DNA of 64,000 nt from Latrodectus hesperus (lineage: Eukaryota; Arthropoda; Arachnida; Araneae; Theridiidae), in assembly GCA_037975125.1 (NCBI GenBank), contig CM075862.1:62224779-62288778 (forward strand). The letters are read 5' to 3'. Of the stretch, positions 21,921 to 34,736 are shown piece by piece; positions within the stretch are counted from its first letter, which is position 1; every line of letters starts with the position of its first letter. The position numbers were made by a program, and so were the translations under genes. The notes under the pieces were generated by a model. It did not search any database, had not been told where the DNA came from, and saw only the letters and a list, made by a program, of their open reading frames with translations.

Positions 21921-23113
21921 AATTATAATAATATTCAGTTTACATTATATATTAGAAATGATGAATCTTAAAATTCAATAAAGAAATCCCGTAGAATAAA
22001 TTAAGTATCATTAAATCATAAGATACATAAAATTTATATAGTGCATAAAAACAATTATTTTAAAAAAAACTGACTGTCATATGTTTTTAAATAAATATTA
22101 AGAATATACTAATTTGATTGTTGAATAAATTCATATATTTAAATAATTAAGCACATTTTAGGTAAAAAATATATGAAATTCTTGAAAAAATTCAGAAAAT
22201 TTAAAATTAACTTAAACTTTTTTGAAAAATATATAATTAAGTTTAATAAATTGAGAGTGCTCACATTTGAAAACGAGATTTTTTTTTTTATTTTCATAAT
22301 AAAAAGAAATGATTAATGCATAAAAATATATATTCATTCTTCTAAATTTTTTTATATCCCTCGTAGCAAATATGTTAGTATTATTCGAATGAATTTTTCT
22401 TTCATCATCAGGAAATTAAAACATAAATTGTGTTTCTTTTTATATATGATTTCAATGAATTGTGAAGCTAATTTAAACTAGAAAATTAAGAAACACGCAA
22501 TCACTTTTAGAAGGAAATACTTTCAAATAAATTTGGAATAAGCAAGAAATTTTATTTCTTAAAATCAAGTTAATGTTCTGTTTGCATGCGCATGATATTA
22601 ATTATTATCTTTTGTGCGGTAAGCTCATAATTAATAGTTCTTAAATGGGAAGGGAATTTTAATTTTAAGAAAATATTGCGTATTTTTATATAAGCGAAAA
22701 CTTTTTAATTAAATATTTTTTTTTACTGTACGTCATTGTCATACTTATGAAAATTCAGCAATTCTTAAATAACGATAGCGCAATATAATTTTTTATTTGG
22801 TAATATACATGCAAATTTTAATTTCTATATTCTTTAGCTTAGTAGTATTTTTCTGAAGAATTTAGAAAAAAATCATATTTAATTAAAATCGAAAATTAGT
22901 TGTACTTACCACTTTTATAAAATCAAAACAAACTTTCAATTATTTAAAAATATTATTTAACTTAAAAGTAAATCGCTTAACCTTTTACTCAGCAAAGCAC
23001 GACATTTTAATAAAAAGAGTACAATATTCTTAAATATAAAGAAATGGATTCGAAATCCTGACAGATGTCAGCAAACAATTTTTGCATGTGTTTAGCTTTA
23101 AATAAAAATGCCA
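21921..23113. other. AT-rich non-genic DNA
   Basis: Nothing recognisable. Sequence is AT-rich with A/T homopolymer runs. The 111-codon minus-strand frame at 23030-23365 runs through the AG tract and the Tc1 terminal repeat, so it is not a gene. Confidence 0.7.
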
Positions 23114-23157
23114 ATGAGAGAGAGAGAAATAGAGAGAGAAAGAGAGAGAGAGAGAAA
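23114..23157. repeat. (GA)n microsatellite, imperfect
   Basis: GAGA run interrupted by AAT and AAA, about 44 bp, lying 20 bp outside the left end of a Tc1-like element. Confidence 0.9.
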
Positions 23158-23177
23158 TTCTTATGTTGATTGAGCTA

Positions 23178-24790
23178 CAGTGAGTGTAAAAAGTATTCGT
23201 ACAGTACGACAATTGATTTAAAAGAGACCCGTTCATAAAAATTATAAACATAAATTCCATTTTAAATAATAATAAATACATAATAAAACATATTTCCACT
23301 AGTTTCATGTGAAATTTATACAAAATTAATTTTGTACATGAATAAATATTTACAAACTGTAACAATCCAACATCTTGTGGTGTAAAAAGTATTCGTACAC
23401 TAAGAGAAATGCAAATTTTTTTAGTTATATTTTGTGATTGGTTTAGCCATTAAGATGTAGTTAATGGACGCCATCGTGTAAGTTACTTAAAAGTTTCTTC
23501 AGTGGAAATTTTAATGCAGTGAGAAACTAGAAATTCTGCAATGGGTCATAAAAGTAAAGAGACAAGTGTTTCTGAAAGAGAACTGATTTTAAAGCTCCGT
23601 AAAATGGTAAATCGTACAACAAGATTTCTGAACTGGTTGGTAGACCCCGTTCAACTGTGCAGACAATCATAAAAAAGTTTGCTGCCACTCTAATGGTTCA
23701 AAATAGTTCTCGTACTGGATGAACATGGCTATTGACATCATCTGACAGACGGTTTCTGGTACATTCATTAAAGAAGGATCCAAAAGTAAGTGCTCCTACA
23801 TTAACATCAGAACTAAAGAACATGGGAACAGCAGACTGTTCGAAATGCATGCAGAAATGAAGGTTTTCATGGCCGTGTTGCGAGACGAAAATTCTTTGTT
23901 AGTGAGAAGAATCGGAAGCTTCGATTGTCTTTCGCCAAGCAATCCGTTATGAAGGTCCAGATTTCTGGAAAAAGATAATCTTTACAGACGAAAGTAAATA
24001 CAACATATTTGGATCGGACGGGAGACGAATGGTATGGAGAAAGCGCAATACATTAATGCATCCTAAGAATTTAGTGCCAACAGTAAAACATGGGAGTGGA
24101 AGTCTACTTGTTTGGGGGTGTATGAGTGCTTCTGGGGTGGGCAAATTAGTCTTTATTAAAGGCATTTAAGAATCATCAACTTTATATTGACATTTTAAAC
24201 AATAATTTAGGATCTAGTTCAACAAAAATGGGCTTGAATGGTGATAACGCTTTCATGCATGATAATAAACCCAAACACGCAGCCCTAAACACAAGGCTCT
24301 GAATACTAAATAATACCCCAAAGTTCATGAAATATCCTCTTCAATCGCCGGACCTCAACCCCATCAAGAATTTATGGGACGTTCTTGATAAAAATATTAG
24401 ATCCAGATATATTTCTAATAAAAATGATTTGGAATCGGCTCTTAGTCAAGAATGGGACGCCATATCTAGCTCAATAACAGCAAAATTGGTGGAATCGATG
24501 CCAAAGAGACTCAAGGCAATTATTCGAACTAAAGGATATCCTACAAGGTACTAGCTGTAATATTATGATTGTGTTGGCCAATATATGCCTGATGTACGAA
24601 TACTTTTTACACTCCAAAATGTTGGATTGTTTCAGTTTTGTAAATATTTATTCATGTATAAAATTATTTTTGTGTAAATTTCATATGAAACTAGTGAAAA
24701 TATGTTCTATTATATATTTCTAATTAATTAAAATGGAATTTATGTTAATAATTTTTATGAACGGATTTCTTTTAAATTTAATCTGATTTG
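23178..24790 (+). mobile_element. Tc1-like DNA transposon with long terminal inverted repeats, defective
   Basis: The left end starts CAGTGAG immediately after a TA (23176-23177), as Tc1/mariner elements do. The left inverted repeat runs to about 23400 and is matched in reverse by about 24593-24790, so arms are near 200 bp. Within the left arm the motif GTGTAAAAAGTATTCGTAC occurs twice, at the outer end (23184-23202) and the inner end (23380-23398), the IR/DR arrangement known from Sleeping Beauty-type elements. The right arm keeps the inner motif (24595-24613, inverted) but has lost the outer one, so no right terminus is recognisable. A dead transposase lies between the arms. Mobility is unlikely. 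Confidence 0.88.
23541..24554 (+). pseudogene. Tc1-like transposase, dead
   Basis: Starts at an ATG (23541) and ends at TAG (24554), about the usual 340-codon length for the family but broken by several stops and frameshifts. An N-terminal helix-turn-helix region is followed by the catalytic core: IIFTDESKYN holds the first Asp, HDNKPKH (Asp codon 24261-24263) the second, and the third position falls in SPDLNPIKNLW. The spacing of 34 residues between positions two and three matches DD34E. The third catalytic residue is Lys (codon AAG at 24366-24368) where Glu is expected, and a TGA sits between the second and third. The product would bind the inner repeat motifs and cut at TA if intact. Confidence 0.88.
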
Positions 24791-24839
24791 CTAGTTTTGG
24801 TATTATGTGTTTTTTCTAATGTGTGTATGTTTACTTTTC

Positions 24840-24843
<4 letters not shown>

Positions 24844-24915
<72 letters not shown>
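24844..24915. repeat. (TA)n microsatellite, about 72 bp
   Basis: Pure TA tract about 50 bp beyond the degraded right arm of the Tc1-like element. Confidence 0.95.
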
Positions 24916-24920
<5 letters not shown>

Positions 24921-26119
24921 GAATATTTGGCAGTGGGAATAAATGAAATGAAATGAATTATTTAAATTATTACAAGATGTATTTTGCTCAATAAATAATG
25001 AGTTAGACCTTAACAGTTAATATATGTTCAGTTTATCAAAATGCTTAGGGTAGTCTTTTGAACGTAATTAGGGATTTTATACAAAAATTATTCTTTTATA
25101 TTTTTATTTATCAAGAAAATTAACAGAAACAATGATAAAAATTCTTCAATCTACAAATTAGAATTCATTTTACATTTCCAACAACGTCATGAGAATTAAA
25201 TTGGGATTAATTTTTCAGAATTTAATGTGAAACTTCAGGAAGTTTAATGAAAGAAAACAAAAAAAAGTTCCCATCTAAATTATCGAGAAGCAAAGAAAAA
25301 CCAGCATGGTACCTTAAAATATTAGGTTAATCCTGGCCAGTTAAGAAGAAAGTATAAAAGATATACAGAAAGAAGTAAATAAAAAAATTACAGCGGACGC
25401 TAAATTTAATTTTCCCTGCTTTTTGCAGAGTTGTTTTTGAAATAACGAGATTATACCAGATCTCCACTTTTTTCTTTCGTACCCCCTTTCCCTCATTGCT
25501 TTGTTTGTCCCCTTTGCCCTGCTGTTGCGCCCTCCCTCGGTGATGCCTTCTGCCTTGCGGGATCGATTACACGCAAGAGATTTCATGCCTATCAAGTAAA
25601 GAGATTTTTGCTCCCTTCGGCCAAAAATAAAACAAAAACAAAAAAATACTCGTATAAATTTACCATCGAGAAGTAGGATTGATTGGTATTAGAAAAGAAT
25701 CTGAACCGGTGAATTCGGAGATCAAATTGATGTATTGATTGAAATTCTCAAAACTCATTTCAATAAAGAAGATTTTAATTTGGAACTATTCCTTAGTGCA
25801 ATTTATAATTTATAGTATAAACTTGCCATTCAATTCATATTTATTTTTGTACTACTAATATTTATTTAAGCCGTCACTGTTTTGAAATTAAAATGATGAG
25901 GTCCATTTCGTATAAATTTTCCAATTGAATTTATTTGATTTGTTAATACATGCATTTTAATTCAGAAAACATAATATGAGAGAATATTTATTTTGCATAT
26001 ATTTGCTTTTTTCTTAAAGTAACATACCAAAAGCTGAGAAATAGCTTCAATAAATGCATATCTTGTATATATTATCATTGATAACATCAAAAGTATAATC
26101 CTTAGAAAAATAAAGTATG
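24916..26119. other. AT-rich non-genic DNA with a GC-balanced patch
   Basis: No gene. A patch at about 25430-25640 has a C/T-rich to G-rich composition and an 84-codon minus-strand frame (25341-25595) rich in R, K and G, with no motif I recognise. Confidence 0.55.
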
Positions 26120-26449
26120 ACAGAGTTTCCCTTTATGCTGAAGCGGCTATGGACTGGAAATGTAAAACTTTACTTGATGGGAACAATAAAATCCCGGGCC
26201 CCTTAACATGACTATCTGCAAAGGCATCTGCTTCGAATAGGCGTAATGGACTCTGCACGTTGTCCATTGTGCAATCATGATGATATGGAAGCTGCTCACC
26301 ACAAAAAATGCCCTGAAGTTTTAAAGTCTATGACTGACAACGATTTTGAGGTTACCAAAGGACTTTATTCTTGTTTTTATACTTGTTCATCTTTTTATTG
26401 GGTTGCTAGTCGATTAATGGTAGAAATGCCGCGGACGGGTGTAATATAA
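26120..26449 (+). pseudogene. Fragment of a non-LTR retrotransposon ORF2 C-terminus
   Basis: Plus-strand reading gives HDYLQRHLLRIGVMDSARC, then PLCNHDDMEAAHH, then a Cys. This is the zinc-knuckle region after RNase H in arthropod non-LTR elements (CX2CX8HX3C here). A TAA stop lies just upstream of HDYL. Downstream, FYWVASRLMVEMPRTGV resembles the protein's last residues. Only about 330 bp remain and no RT or endonuclease is adjacent, so it is a decayed scrap. The family resembles, but is not the same sequence as, the copy at 21.0-21.9 kb. Confidence 0.6.
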
Positions 26450-29400
26450 GAAAACTATTAACATTGATAGACGTAGACTGAATCTTTTAATCCTTTAGAA
26501 ATTGTATGAAATGCAGTTATTTATAAAGTTAAGCTCTTAAAACTGTGAAATTTATTTCAGACACTGTTTTGAAAAAAAAAAATATTTAGTCATAGAAAAG
26601 CTGTTCTGCTTATGAAACCTCCCATGAAAAAATATTGCTGTTTGGAAACAATATTGTTGTACTGAACAACTGATTTTGATAGGTTCAAAAGCTGTCTAAG
26701 AATATTTAAATTTATGAAGAAATATAATACTACTGTAATTGTATGGGAACAGATTACTTTAAAATCGAGATCTCTCTCATAAAGTAAACACACGCAATTT
26801 AAATACTATATAATATTAGAAAATAAGTGCTACAATTTTACAATTTTACATTCCGCCTAGTTCTCTTGAAGAAGAGTTCCAAGTTTCTTCATTGTGTCAC
26901 GTGAATAAGATCCCATATGCCTTAATAGTCCTCCCGAAACCAAAAATACATAGTGGATGACAAAATGCAATTTATTAGACAGTTATATTGCCTCACATTA
27001 AGTGGTATCATAAAAGCGGATTAAATAATTCTCTAAGATTAAAGTCATGTTTCCAACATTTTCTTAACATGGTTAATTTAAAAAAGATTAGACAAACTAG
27101 CGATTCATAACGATAATATGCCAATGTAAACTGTGAAAGGTAAAGAAAGAAGAAACAAAATTGATATTTTAGGAAAATTAACCATCTCAAATACACATTT
27201 CCTGTAAATCTGAATATTATTTTGTAAACATAAAACATTTGAATGCTTATATGCACGCGCTACAAAAATATTGATAGAAAACTTTCAAAATACTCTCTTG
27301 CAGTTATAAAAACTTCAAAGACAAAAATGAGTCATTTATCTATACTTTCTTGATTTTACAATATTGCTAAGAAATAAATAATGCGATGGTAAAAACAGCG
27401 TTTCTAATGCGATAATTAAATGCTGCTTTCAGCGTTGTGTATCATAGTGTGTAATGCTGTTTTCCGCTACACTGAAGCATGAGAACAAGAACATCTTTTA
27501 TACTGAATGATCGTTAAGAAGTTCTTTGGATTTATTTCGTTGTTTCACTTCATAGGTTTAAGATACATTGATGTTGGGGTCCAAAAAATAAACAAGTTAT
27601 CTAAATAAATAGCGTCTGCATTTGAAATATTACTCACTATGAAAAAAGAATAAAATGCACTAATATTTTAAGTGTCAGTTAAATGCATTTATCTTTATTT
27701 ATTTTTTTCTTTTCTGATTCTCAAAATTATTGGAGACAATTTTTAAAGTTTGTCTTTTTGTCACTTTAATGAACACCGTTTCTCTCGTTTGTTTTTTTTT
27801 CGGCAGTTAATTAAAACCAGATATTTTATGGCAAATTCTATCGTGTTACAAATTTTTAATATTTCAATATTTTGTTGATAGTAAATTTAATAAAATATTC
27901 TTGAAATTTAAATATTTTTATCTTTTAAAAATTTGTTCGATTTTTTTTCAAATAAATAAAATAAAAATTATAGGAACTATTTTTTTCAATGTAAGATAAG
28001 TGTAAATTTTTATTACTTTTTCATGTTGTAATATTTAAATGAGACCAATATAAAACTATGGAAAATTTTAAGAAATTAGTAATGGTTAAGGAACTGAAAT
28101 ATCTGTATGCTTTTCAATATATCACAAAAACCTGACTGATTCAGTTTCTTCTAACTGAGCAAAATTTCAATTAATTTGCTGAAACTACAGATTGATGATT
28201 ACTATAATTAAACACACACACACACACAACTTTCTCAGTGGAACCAGAATTTATACTTACATGAATATTTAAATACTTATGTTTATTGCAAATATATAGC
28301 CAATCTTCATCATTAAACGAAGATTGAATTCAAATAAAACTTTGTAAACACAATTTTTTTAAATCATGCAATAAAATCGGTATTTCGAGTAATCGGGGCA
28401 ATTGAGATTGCACTTTAAATTTTAATTGGACTCGTTAGTTTAATAGGACCTATTATTTGATACTGTAAGTATTTGCATTTTTTAAAATTTATTATTATCA
28501 TCATTCGCTGGTGCAATATCGTTTTCGAAAACGATTTTTTTTTTAAAGACAAAAGATTTCTACACTCTACAAAACATTAAATATTATTAAGTAACATATG
28601 CTTTATTATTAACCAGGTTTATTATTTTAGAATATTTAAACTGCTTAAGTTGATTCATCACAATTTAAATATTTTATAAGGTAAAGTTTTTATTAGGAAG
28701 TAACATTTTTAAATAACTGGAATAGAATATTCATAAGTGAAGTTGTCTTATAAGTATTTTTCTCAAGTTTATTATAACATATGTGTAGAGCAATGCTATG
28801 AAGGATTTCATAGTCTTTTTCGTGTGTCACCTAGAATCTTACTTAAAATGTTATATGACTTCTACAGATCCACACATCACCTCCACTGATACTACACATC
28901 ACTTCCATTGATTCTACAAATCACTTTCGCAGGCTCTACAGATGATTTACACGGATCTTTTACGAATCAAAAATGTATGATTTATGTTAAACAGACAAAT
29001 ACGATTACAGAATATGATTCAGAATTAGGTAGTATGTGTTTGAATTGATTCTTGAATAGAGTATAATTTGAATTGACTCTAGAAAAATAAAATTAGTGGT
29101 TAGAGTACCATTATTTATATAGCTATATACATGCATACGTCACCATAATAAAAAGATATAATTTAGGTGAATTAATTATTTTATTTAATTTTATTCTTTT
29201 TTAAAAAAATCTTAATGTTTTTCCCATGCTTTGACTCAATGTTTTTATTATCCTTTAGAAATTTCAACACAATTTTAATAACTTTATTCTTAATTTTAAA
29301 GTTTAATTAATATTTCTTTAAAATATATTTAAAATCCCCAGAATCATCTTATAAAACTTTTAAATTTTAATTCAATCGCATCAACTTATTGAAGTTTTAA

Positions 29401-30359
29401 GCTAAATATGAATGGTATTTCATTACGACAAACTATAAATTTATATTTATAAATTTATTAAAACTTTATTTTATGAAAATTTTCATGAATTTATGTATTT
29501 TTATTTCTGTCTATAAAAAAGTATAAATAATTTAAAAACTATCATGAATTTCATAAAATGTTATTTATTAATACCACTGTTCCAATTAAGGTAAACATAT
29601 ATTGAGAAACAAAATATGATTACATTTTAAATGTAATTATGTTGTCCTTTTTATTAATCAATAAAAATGAAATAACTCTTATTTATATTATTCATAATAC
29701 TTATAACATATTTTGAAGATGTGCTCCATCTTATTAGAAATAACTTTAAAAAGAGAGCAAAATATTGCGTGATTTGCAACAGCAACCGACTACCAAGTGC
29801 CGTGCCATCAAATATTCCACCTACACATACAATTAATTAGGATAGTTCTTAAAGGAATCTTTAAGATATTTAATTTAAGCACATCTGAATCTTGAGATGA
29901 GAATATTTTCTTTCCAGTCAATGATGTGATGTGTGATAATGAAGAGTAAATCTACAAAAAGGGGAAAAATTAGAGTAACCAAGATTTGTTTCGCTATAAA
30001 TCAAAAATACTCTTGATTAATATTTTGATCTTACGCACGAAATATACATAATAGTGTGGGAGAGCCCTGAACTGTACGAATTGGTTAACAGGTATTGTTT
30101 TCCCATCACAACCCCAATTTATTAGTTTTTGATAAATACATGCAGAGATTGTCACAAAGGAGAGTGGCTCCATACGCAGAATAGGAGTCACGTCGCACTT
30201 CATTTACAGTAGTAATTTTCAAGTATATATAGTATTTTCAGTTTTAGGAATTTGCAAATTTGCATAATTTGGAAACAGAAGCGTATGCATTGTAATTTAA
30301 ATAAAAATAAAAATATGTAAGGTTAAAATTTATAAAATAATAAAGAAAATATTTTCGGT
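26450..30359. other. AT-rich non-genic DNA
   Basis: No supportable gene in 3.9 kb. Frames at 26590-26793, 27008-27256 and 29994-30203 have AT-driven composition and no motifs. It contains a short (CA)n run near 28213-28228 and a degenerate tandem repeat at 28859-28945. Confidence 0.65.
28859..28945. repeat. Degenerate tandem repeat, about four 22-29 bp units
   Basis: Units built on (T/A)CTACA(G/C/A)AT...CAC..CCA(C/T)TGA, for example TCTACAGATCCACACATCAC, then TACTACACATCACTTCCA, then TTCTACAAATCACTT. The C-rich plus strand contrasts with its flanks. Confidence 0.5.
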
Positions 30360-33300
30360 CCCTTTTATTCAGAGTCCATTGTTTATCCCTTAAACACTGT
30401 TATGATTAGACATCTTAATCTGTTGAATATTCTAATATTGAAGGAGGAGTAATAATGTCTCAACAGATTTTTCTTCTTTGTTTCTTTTAGACAAAGCCAG
30501 ATGTATGAAATATCTTCAAAATTATCTGGCTTTTTGAAATGAAACTGATATGTCTGAGGATAATGGAATGAGTAGTGAATAGGTGTTCAAGTTAAGTTAC
30601 ATATGCAAGATTCAGTTAATGATTTGCTAATTTTATGTAAATATTGTGGAAAAGGACCGTGCTCGGTGAGAAAGGAATTGTTGTAACAATTAGAAAATGA
30701 TTGCATAAATGATACTCAGGGCATCATTGAAAAATAGCTGCCTGCCTTGCATTGCATTGGACTATTGTAAATGCCAATTATTTTGGATGATATTTCTGAT
30801 TTGTCTTTTAAGGTAGGATGTTGGATATAGTATGTTTATTATCTTGGATGATAATGATGTTATTGACGTTTTAGCAGATTTATCAGCTAATTTATTACCT
30901 GTTATACCACCGTAGCCCCTTAGTCAATTGTGAGTGAAAAGTTCTGGTTCTTTTTGGAATAATCTTTGGATATCCTTAATAAGTTATCATGTATGCTTTG
31001 TATTAGCTATAGCGAGGAGTGCTCTTTGTGAATCTGACCAGATATTAGTGGTTATGTGTAGGCAATGTTTTTGATGATATTTGACGGATTCACTTCAGGA
31101 AAACCAAATAATTTTCGTGGAGGTTATATTGACTTTCTGTTATTTTTTATTTCGTTGCAAGAGAAAAAAAGCTGCTCCAATTTCATTTTCATAACCTGAT
31201 CCCTCTTTGTCATAATTTAAATCTGTATTTTCTTGAAAAAGTTGCCATGTTTAATCTTTGGATGATTTTTTTTTAATTTAAAATTTCTATTGAAGGAGAG
31301 TAGAAAGTTTCGTTATTAAAGTTGATATATTTTTTCAGTAATAACCGGAAAGTTTTCTTTGCTGTTACTTCTAGGATTATTGATAATGGTGGTATTCCAG
31401 CTAAAACAGATATGACATTATTGGATGTGGCTTTGTAGCATCTTGTGATCACTAGTAAAAATGGTCGCTGTAGATTGTCAAGTGCTTCAATTTTTCTTTA
31501 TGTCATTGGGTAGGCCCAAAATAAACATCCATGTGTGATTATTTTCTCGATAATTGTCAGGTATATTATCTAAGATTTGACTTTTGATTCCTCTATTGTG
31601 TCCAACCATTCTTCTGAGATTATTTGATATGGGATACATGTTTGTTTTTAAGTGTCTGATGTGCTGAACGAATGATAGTATATTTTTATTTATTTGTATG
31701 CCGAGGTATAGCAGTACTTTTGTATGCTTTAAGCTTTCATTGTTTATATGAATTCTGTGATTATATTTGAGTCTCTTATTTCTTTTTCTTAAGATAAGTA
31801 TAGCTGATTTAGCAGGTGCTATAGTAAGCTTTATGGAATTGCATAGTTCAAAGAAAATCTATAGATATTTGTTACTGTTGTTTTTTTATTGTTTTGTTTT
31901 ACCCCTTATGACTATCACGTTGTAATCTGCAAAGGCTACTACAGTTGTATTGGATTTCTAATGATGTCTCAATATTTTATCATAATATAATTTTCATAAA
32001 GTAGAACCACCTACTGATTCCTGAGGACAACCTCTTGTCAGAGTTGATTCTATACTCTGACAAGAGGTTATAAAATGAGATAAATTTTCTATTTTCTATA
32101 AAAGATATATATCGTGTTTAGTATATTTGATGGAGATTGTGTGTACGATACAATACTCTTCTAAGTTCCAGCCACCAATCTGAATCGAAATCTTGTTGCA
32201 TATCTAAGCTTATTATAACAGTATAGAGGTTATTTTCTTGGTTTTGGACAGTTTTTGTTACAAATGCTTAAGAGTATGTTCCGTTGAGACCCTAGCCCAA
32301 AAAGCATATTTATGTGTATGAAGATAGTCATTTATGTGTAGGTAGTATTTTAGATGGTCAAAAATCAGCTTTTTTAAAAATTTTACTGATCGATGGCAAT
32401 AAACACATGGGTCTGTATGATTTCGACTATTGTTGGTCTTTTTCTTTTGTGAGAAAGAAAACTACTAGGCCTATTTTCATTTTGGTAGGAGCATATTGCA
32501 GGTTAAGGCATGTGTTAAAAATTGTGCATGATAAAGATTGGAACGGGTGCTTGATAAAGTTATTGTTTGCGCTCTTTATACATTTAGCTTAATTGGTGTT
32601 TAATTGCTTGGTAAGGTTCTAAAGTTCTGGATCTGGAGTCATTTAGTGAATATATGTAGCGTCTTTTAATTTTGCGCAATTTGGATTGTCCATTGATTGA
32701 TTATCTGCTAAAAATAATGTTCCTAGAGATTCTGAATAATTACAGCTGTGTCCTGTAAATGAGGAGGTAACGTATTCAATGTCTGTAGTTTTGTCAGAAT
32801 AAAAATCTTGTTTGTGGCTATTTTCTTCAATATTCCAAATTGTGAATCATTCGTTGTACAGAATGAATCCAGCTGTTCATTTTTAATTGCAATATTAATT
32901 TCTTGTATACGGATAATTGCTTTTTATATTCGGCATAAATATTTGCTCTTTCGATTTCATTCGTCTTCTTAAGGATCGTCTTTTTTATTTTGGTATTCTT
33001 AGTGTGGAATTCCACCAATGTTTTTGGTTCTTTCAGTTTAAAACACATTTGTTGAAAGAATCGGTTATATTTTGGAGCATTTCTTCTGTGATGACATCTA
33101 GCTGTTGGATATGTTGAGGAAGTTGAAAGTTATTCTGCGATACTTTTAATTAAAGCTTTGATGACCTTAACATATTTTTAATGATTGTACCTAGAGTTGT
33201 TATCGTTTATTGAAAAAAATTGTTACAAGTTAAATTAAATCGAAAGTTATGTATAAATGATCTGAACAGGTGATTTCATCCTCTGCTGACTAGTTGCTTA

Positions 33301-33760
33301 TTAGACTTTTCCTATTGTGAGCTCCGGCCACCCGATTCCATTGGGCCGCTAAAAAGTTGGAGTTCTATTTTGCTGATTTATTAAATGTAGATTGTTATGA
33401 ATTAAGAAATTTTCCATCTGTAGAATTCTAGTATTATTACTCAAATAACCCCAGAGAATATTAGACTCATTAAAATCACCGCATAGTTCCAATGGTATTT
33501 GTGAATAAATCGTTAAGATTTTTTGAATATCTATTAGTACAAGAAGTATATTTTCAGATGGTGGTGAATAAGCACATATTAATAATAGCTTTATGTTTGA
33601 TGCATCAATTAGTAATATTGAAATATCTTTCTTTAAGGTGATGATTGTTGGATTTATATTATTGGTTATTATATTTGCAGATCTTGGATTGTTGTCTTGT
33701 ATGTAAAAATTTTCCAAGTAAGTGGAATGCCTCTGCACGAAATATAGGGAAATTTATTCG
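30360..33760 (-). mobile_element. Decayed non-LTR retrotransposon (R1/I-like, with RNase H), 5'-truncated
   Basis: Minus-strand ORF2 relics in the correct order over about 3.4 kb: endonuclease (33.7-33.3 kb), RT near 31.9-32.1 kb, RNase H near 30.9-31.1 kb. The endonuclease begins part-way through its domain at about 33740, so the 5' end is missing. I could not find target-site duplications, and the outer limits are approximate. Confidence 0.75.
30840..33738 (-). pseudogene. Non-LTR ORF2 relic: APE endonuclease, RT, RNase H
   Basis: Endonuclease: an open stretch of 129 codons (33349-33738) with AYSPPSEN, ELCGDFNESN (GDFN motif) and, past a stop, GWPELTIGK. RT: GCPQESVGG near 32.03 kb and AFADYNVIV near 31.93 kb. 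The active-site FADD is changed to FADY, so RT is dead. RNase H: IWSDSQRALLAIAN, then YGGITGNKLADKSAK near 30.9 kb. Many stops and frameshifts separate these blocks. The domain order and the RNase H point to the R1/I/LOA group of non-LTR elements; the exact clade is not resolved. Intact copies make the RT that primes at nicked chromosomal DNA. Confidence 0.75.
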
Positions 33761-34690
33761 CTCTCATAACCTATGACTATCAATATAGTTTAATTTATCA
33801 TCTAAAATTCTGTTAGTAGAAAGTGTAAATTTCTGTGTATAACCTTCATTTAATTTTTTCCAAAAAATACTCATATTTATGTATTCAGAACTTTTTTAAT
33901 ATTTTAGAACTATATAAATTATGCCTCTAAGCAACATTTTAACGTCCTCATAATCAAATATCAATATTTATTTAGGAAATTAAAAGTCTAGGAAATAAAC
34001 AAGAACGCGAGTTTGATTAAAATATATTAATCTTACAATTGAGTCTAGTAAATAATTACGATATTATTATTTTATTTTATTCTTAAATGCTTATAAATTT
34101 CTCTAATGCTCAAACTTATTCCACACAACCATATAACGTTTATCCTCATTTTCTAGTCATCTAGGTTTTAAACATGCACTAGATTGATAAAACGAAACAT
34201 TTTTGAAGCTTATTATAAAGACATTAAGCTACAAATTTCCTTTTCTACTAGGAAACATATTTTCTTTAGTTAATGATTGTTGTGAATGGAATTTGCCATT
34301 TAGGTAGATTTTTTTACAATAAAAACTTAAAACAATGGATCTTGATTCAGAATAATTCTAGTCATCTATGTTTGGCAAAATATAGATATTTATTTGGATT
34401 AAAATCTTAACTATACTTCTTGTTATCCTCATAACAACAATGATGATATAACTCAGATATTTTACATTAACTGAGCTTTATGAAATTCTTCTCTGATCTT
34501 GTCAATCATGTTGATTCTAATACTATATAATATAATATTAGGGACTCACATTTTTACATACTGTTAAACTCATTAAATATATTGTTAAACTAAACTAATA
34601 TAAAAATTGCTATTAATTTTTATCTTGAAAATCATAAAGAGAGGAATGTGAAGATAAGAATAATGATATGAAGATAAGAGATTTCTTAAG

Positions 34691-34736
<46 letters not shown>

